A stretch of 45,284 bases of DNA from Lachnospiraceae bacterium (GTDB lineage: Bacteria > Bacillota > Clostridia > Lachnospirales > Lachnospiraceae), in the NCBI GenBank assembly GCA_900766575.1, contig CAAFVW010000146.1:1-45284 (forward strand). Direction: 5' to 3'. A program made the position numbers and the translations under genes. The notes under the pieces are model-generated. The model was not told where the DNA came from. It saw only the letters and a list, made by a program, of their open reading frames with translations, and searched no databases. Of the stretch, positions 42,027-45,284 are shown in pieces. Positions within the stretch are counted from its first letter, which is position 1. The number at the start of each line of letters is the position of its first letter.

Positions 42027-42890
42027 ATGACGAAAAAGAGTATTTGTGATACGCTGCGGCGTACCTGTCTGATTCTGGCGGGATCCTTTATCATGGCAGT
42101 GAACCTGAAAAGCTTTGTCCGGGCGGGAGGATTGATTCCCGGCGGATTCAATGGTCTGACAAGACTGATACAGGAGATCAGTGTACTGCTGTGGCATGTA
42201 GAGCCTCCTTTTTCGGTGATAAACTTTGTTCTGAATGCGGTTCCGGTGGTCATCAGTTTCAAATTCATCGGGAAAAAGTTCACCGGATATTCCTGCCTGA
42301 TGATTGTGGTGAGCGGCATTTTGACGGATATCGTACCGGCATTCCCGATTACGGAGGATATTTTGCTGATTGCTATTTTCGGCGGATTGATCAATGCACT
42401 GGCGATCAGTCTGTGTCTGTTTGCCGATGCGACCAGCGGCGGAACGGATTTTATCGCGATCTTTCTGTCGGAGAGGTATGGAATTGATTCCTGGAACTAT
42501 ATTTTCGCAGGGAATGTTGTGATCCTGGGAATCGCCGGAGCATTGTTCGGATGGGACAAGGCCTTGTATTCCATCATTTTCCAATATACGTCCACGCAGG
42601 TACTGCATGTGCTGTACAAGCGGTATCAGAAGCAGACACTGATCATCGTGACCAGGCGGCCGGAGGATGTCTATGAAGCGATTGCGGAGATCACCCATCA
42701 CGATGCCACTCTGATCAAGGGAGAGGGATGCTATTCCAGGCAGGAATGTGATGTGCTGTATTCCGTTGTGGGACGGGATGAAGTGAACAAGGTAGTGAAC
42801 ACAGTACGGGAGACGGATCCGCAGGCTTTTGTCAACATGATCCGCACGGAGAACCTGGCAGGAAGGTTCTACCAGAGACCGAATGATTAA
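42027..42890 (+). CDS. YitT-family membrane protein (DUF161/DUF2179)
   Basis: A 287-residue protein. It has five to six membrane segments (residues about 10-190) with the family's 'GGLIPGGFNGLTRLI', 'PPFSVINFVLN' and 'ATSGGTDFIAIFLS'. A C-terminal cytosolic DUF2179 domain (about 205-285) contains 'TLIIVTRRPEDVYEAI' and 'HHDATLIKGEGCYS'. The function of the family is unsettled. It starts 4 bases after yfhO, so it is cotranscribed, and a terminator follows its stop. Confidence 0.9.
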   Translation: MTKKSICDTLRRTCLILAGSFIMAVNLKSFVRAGGLIPGGFNGLTRLIQEISVLLWHVEPPFSVINFVLNAVPVVISFKFIGKKFTGYSCLMIVVSGILTDIVPAFPITEDILLIAIFGGLINALAISLCLFADATSGGTDFIAIFLSERYGIDSWNYIFAGNVVILGIAGALFGWDKALYSIIFQYTSTQVLHVLYKRYQKQTLIIVTRRPEDVYEAIAEITHHDATLIKGEGCYSRQECDVLYSVVGRDEVNKVVNTVRETDPQAFVNMIRTENLAGRFYQRPND

Positions 42891-42906
42891 GGAAGCACTA
42901 AAAGAT

Positions 42907-42952
42907 AAGCCTGAGTATCAGATCAACTGACGCTCAGGCTTGCATATTTTTT
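42907..42952. terminator. intrinsic terminator between convergent genes
   Basis: A 9-bp perfect repeat, AAGCCTGAG (42907-42915) and CTCAGGCTT (42933-42941), is followed by GCATATTTTTT on the plus strand and by ATCTTTT on the minus strand. It serves the yitT transcript and probably also the leftward AraC gene, whose last codons form part of the stem. Confidence 0.85.
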
Positions 42953-43828
42953 CGGGGAAACGCCGACGGCCTTGGTGAAGGCCTTGAAGAAATTGCTGTA
43001 GTCTGTGAAACCGCTGCGCTCAAAGGCATCCATGACATTGCCATTTTCATTCAACACAGCTTTGGCAATACTGATGCGCCGTGCCGTGATGTATTTGTTA
43101 ATAGTGGTGCCGGTGGCAGATTTGAAGATCCGGCAGATATAGGATTCGCTCAGGTAGAACTGCCCGGCCAGCTGTTCTACCGTAATGGGCTGGGAGATAT
43201 TCTGGTTGATATAGGCGAGAATGTCATCCACCTGATGATTATAGCGATAGGAGTTATCCTTATATTCAGAGGAATTTGCAGCACCCTCGCCCTCACCCGT
43301 TTCCGGGCCTGAATGTTCCGCACTGCGCATGAACAGAGTGTTGAGCATGACCATCAGCTCCATAAAGGCTGCATATTCCGTAATGTCATGGGCGAAACCT
43401 TCCACGGAAGTGATTTTGTTTATATAATAGAGGAAACGCTTCTGCTGTTCCTTATTCAGAGACAGTTTATGAGAATAAGGAGGTGTGCGGTGCGTGAAAC
43501 AGAAAGCCAGATCGGTTTCTTCCGTGGAAATCAGTTTCATAAAATCCGGTGCGACCGACAGGACGATCCGCTCATGGACGGAATTGTCGATCTGGGTCAG
43601 CTTATGGCTTTCGTACTGATTAATAATAAAAAGGTCTCCGGGAGCAATCGTATAAAAACAGTTGTCGATAAGGAACTGTTTGCCGCCGCAGATGGAATAA
43701 TAGATCTCGTAACAGTCATGGATATGCATATCCATGGCTTTTTCTTCTTTATAAAGGTGCGCGATGGCAAAGGTGCCGGAGGTCTTACAGTTTTCAATAG
43801 CTGTTTTACAGGAGGTAAGTTCTTCCAT
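42923..43828 (-). CDS. AraC-family transcriptional regulator
   Basis: A 301-residue regulator. The N-terminal cupin-type sensor (about 15-110) includes 'DMHIHDCYEIYYSICG' and 'YTIAPGDLFIINQYESHK'. The C-terminal double helix-turn-helix (about 198-298) includes 'ITVEQLAGQFYLSESYICRIFKSATG' and 'VMDAFERSGFTDYSNFFKAFTKAVGVSPKKY'. The sensor fold suggests a sugar-type ligand. It is divergent from kduI, which it most likely controls in response to a uronate or pectin/glycosaminoglycan product. Its own promoter is at 43904-43932. Confidence 0.9.
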   Translation of the reverse strand: MEELTSCKTAIENCKTSGTFAIAHLYKEEKAMDMHIHDCYEIYYSICGGKQFLIDNCFYTIAPGDLFIINQYESHKLTQIDNSVHERIVLSVAPDFMKLISTEETDLAFCFTHRTPPYSHKLSLNKEQQKRFLYYINKITSVEGFAHDITEYAAFMELMVMLNTLFMRSAEHSGPETGEGEGAANSSEYKDNSYRYNHQVDDILAYINQNISQPITVEQLAGQFYLSESYICRIFKSATGTTINKYITARRISIAKAVLNENGNVMDAFERSGFTDYSNFFKAFTKAVGVSPKKYASLSVS

Positions 43829-43903
43829 AAGTGCCGTTTCCTTTCCGCGGTTTGTGGTACAGACTTGTGCTTCAACTTTGATTCATCTTACATATCCATA
43901 CCA

Positions 43904-43932
43904 TTTATATACATAGTAAATGAAAAGTTCAA
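43904..43932 (-). promoter_or_regulatory. promoter of the AraC gene
   Basis: On the minus strand TTGAAC (43927-43932) and TATAAA (43904-43909) are 17 bp apart, 76 bases before the AraC start. The 332-base AT-rich region 43829-44160 holds this promoter and the kduI promoter; no gene was seen in it. Confidence 0.55.
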
Positions 43933-44057
43933 AATTTGCAATGTTTATACAAAAATATGAAAAGACATTGAGAATTTTTTCGAGTATACTTATCTCAGAC
44001 AAAAGAAAGAGGTACTTACAAACCTTTCAAAATTTTTATAAAAAAAGTAAAAATGTG

Positions 44058-44100
44058 TTGGAAATGGTTACAATGATATGTTATAATGTAAGTGCTTTCA
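44058..44100 (+). promoter_or_regulatory. kduI promoter with cre-like site
   Basis: TTGGAA (44058-44063) and a perfect TATAAT (44082-44087) are 18 bp apart. Overlapping the -10 end and the expected start point is TGTAAGTGCTTTCA (44087-44100). This fits the CcpA consensus TGWAANCGNTNWCA except for T in place of C in the central CG. Placement over the start site would repress, as in catabolite-controlled sugar genes. Confidence 0.5.
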
Positions 44101-44160
44101 TAAAAAGGTATCATTCAATGACGGTTTGCGTACCGTCTGTTGAGGAAAGAGAGGCACAAG

Positions 44161-45021
44161 GTGGAACTTAGAACAGCAGTATCACCAAGAGATGTGAAGC
44201 ATTACACCACAGAGCGTCTGAGAGAAGAGTTTCTGATTCAGAATCTGTTCGTACCCGGCGAGATCAAACTGGTGTACAGTCACATCGACAGAATTATTAC
44301 AGGAGCAGCAGTACCTGTAAGCCCTATCACTCTGACCGCCGGAGATGAACTCCGTGCAGAATATTTCTGCCAGAGAAGAGAACTGGGTGTGATCAATATC
44401 GGCGGCGCAGGTATGATTACCGTTGATGGCAAAGTGTACAAGGTAGGCTACAAGGAAGCTATGTACATAGGAATGGGCTCTAAAGAGATCATTTTCGCAA
44501 GTGAGGATGAGAAGCAGCCCGCTAAATTTTATCTGAATTCCGCTCCCGCACATAAGACTTATCCGACCGTGCTGATCAAGCCGGTAGGTACTCCCGAAGA
44601 GGGTGTGGTCATTGTAAAGGATGAGAATAAAGTAGAGCTGGGTACTCTGGAGGATGCTAACCACAGAGTCATCTGCAAGTATATCCTTCCGGGACAGGTA
44701 GAGAGCTGTCAGTTGGAGATGGGTATGACGAAGCTGGAGCCCGGCAGTGTATGGAACACCATGCCTTGTCATACACATGACAGACGTATGGAAGTATATC
44801 TGTATTTCGATATGCCTGAGGATGCCTTTGTTATGCACTATAGGGGTGAGCCGGATGAGCCCCGCCACATTGTAATGCGTAACGAGGAAGCAGTGATTTC
44901 TCCCAGCTGGTCCATCCATTCCGGATGCGGTTCCAGAGCTTATACCTTTATCTGGGGTATGGTCGGAGAGAATCAGGATTTCGACGACATGGACGGTGTC
45001 GACAACAGAGACCTCAAATAA
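44161..45021 (+). CDS. kduI: 5-dehydro-4-deoxy-D-glucuronate isomerase (KduI)
   Basis: A 286-residue cupin-fold isomerase converting 5-keto-4-deoxyuronate to 2,5-diketo-3-deoxygluconate in pectin and glycosaminoglycan breakdown. Strong similarity to the E. coli enzyme is visible in 'VYSHIDRIITG', 'RRELGVINIGGAGMITVDG', 'FYLNSAPAHKTYPT', the metal-site 'NTMPCHTHDRRMEVYLYF', and 'ISPSWSIHSGCGSRAYTFIWGMVGENQ'. The start GTG 44161 has GAGAGG 6 bases upstream and matches the usual N-terminus; an ATG at 44140 adds an unrelated lead. It is followed by a kduD-like gene. Confidence 0.95.
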   Translation: MELRTAVSPRDVKHYTTERLREEFLIQNLFVPGEIKLVYSHIDRIITGAAVPVSPITLTAGDELRAEYFCQRRELGVINIGGAGMITVDGKVYKVGYKEAMYIGMGSKEIIFASEDEKQPAKFYLNSAPAHKTYPTVLIKPVGTPEEGVVIVKDENKVELGTLEDANHRVICKYILPGQVESCQLEMGMTKLEPGSVWNTMPCHTHDRRMEVYLYFDMPEDAFVMHYRGEPDEPRHIVMRNEEAVISPSWSIHSGCGSRAYTFIWGMVGENQDFDDMDGVDNRDLK

Positions 45022-45055
45022 CATAAAGCAGTAACTTAATTAACAGTTAACATAA

Positions 45056-45082
45056 TGTGCCGAAAGAAAATTTCGAAGCACA
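45056..45082 (+). other. stem-loop between kduI and kduD-like gene
   Basis: TGTGCCGAAA (45056-45065) pairs with TTTCG-aa-GCACA (45071-45082) with a 5-base loop and a 2-base bulge, in the 85-base gap. No T-run follows. It could affect message stability between the two genes. Confidence 0.35.
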
Positions 45083-45106
45083 GTATTAAGAAAAGGAGAA
45101 AAAACA

Positions 45107-45284
45107 ATGTCTGAATTCACTAATTTCTCACTGGAAGGTAAGGTTGCACTGGTTACCGGCGCATCTTACGGTATTGGTTTCGCTATCGCTTCCGCATACG
45201 CTGAGTGCGGTGCTACCATCTGCTTCAACGATATCAAGCAGGAGTTGGTAGACAAAGGAATCGCTGCATACGCTGAGAAAGGCA
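45107..45284 (+). CDS. kduD: short-chain dehydrogenase, KduD / gluconate 5-dehydrogenase-like (partial, cut by window end)
   Basis: The first 59 codons of an SDR enzyme. The N-terminal Rossmann motif 'GKVALVTGASYGIGFAIA' (T-G-x3-G-I-G) binds NAD(P), followed by 'CGATICFNDI'. The 'NDI' after the second strand resembles gluconate 5-dehydrogenases as well as KduD; next to kduI the likely role is reduction of 2,5-diketo-3-deoxygluconate to KDG. AAAGGAG lies 8 bases before the ATG. The catalytic Ser-Tyr-Lys lies beyond the window. Confidence 0.85.
   Translation, partial: MSEFTNFSLEGKVALVTGASYGIGFAIASAYAECGATICFNDIKQELVDKGIAAYAEKG

Noticed and set aside
41784..42701. 305-codon minus-strand frame across the yfhO end and yitT
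   Set aside because: It is antisense to two well-supported membrane proteins and has no family resemblance.

Overview
The window looks like a chromosomal segment of an anaerobic gut-type Clostridia, most probably a Lachnospiraceae. The reasons are moderate GC, Firmicute-style AGGAGG ribosome binding sites, the anaerobic (cbi) cobalamin route, an F-type ATP synthase in clostridial order and an LtaS-like/YfhO envelope pair. No rRNA, tRNA, CRISPR array, insertion sequence or phage gene was seen. Taxonomy is inferred from protein character only.

Layout. (1) 1-3112 is an accessory, partly decayed edge. It holds a truncated RibD-C-like start, a 5'-deleted aldo/keto reductase, an intact CMD-cupin fusion gene with a textbook MerR-type promoter (19-bp spacer) and its divergent MerR regulator, a MATE transporter fragment, and a TetR regulator. 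(2) 3136-24537 is a very large cobalamin locus behind one promoter, one cobalamin riboswitch and one intrinsic terminator. It starts with a surface module: a lipoprotein CbiK-type chelatase, a two-domain lipoprotein of unknown function, and a BtuF/BtuC/BtuD-like importer. It continues with nucleotide-loop and aminopropanol genes (cobQ, cobT, cobU, cobS, a cobU-like gene, cobC, cbiB, cobD) and ends with corrin-ring genes (cbiC, cbiD, cbiF, cbiG, cbiH, a cbiJ-cbiE-cbiT fusion, cbiA). Genes overlap or nearly touch, so translation is probably coupled. cbiL, precorrin-2 synthesis, the corrinoid adenosyltransferase, DMB synthesis and cobalt uptake genes are not in the window. (3) 24542-30925 holds single genes: a DUF362 ferredoxin-like protein, a glycosyltransferase fused to a MarR-like winged helix, citrate synthase, a TetR regulator, a DUF2974 alpha/beta-hydrolase and a class-I glutamine amidotransferase that overlaps it tail to tail. 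(4) 31011-37435 is the ATP synthase operon (atpB, E, F, a fused atpH-atpA, G, D, C). (5) 37498-42890 encodes envelope functions: an LtaS-like phosphoglycerol transferase, a YfhO-like membrane protein and a YitT-family protein. (6) 42923-45284 has an AraC regulator divergent from kduI and the start of a kduD-like dehydrogenase, for uronate catabolism.

The most unusual points are the single-chain ATP synthase delta-alpha subunit, the glycosyltransferase-MarR fusion, the exported cobaltochelatase homologue in a B12-controlled surface uptake module, and a pair of cobU-like genes that have each lost the part the other keeps. Function calls come from reading motifs by eye; no database or alignment was run. 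Promoter calls are consensus matches by eye.
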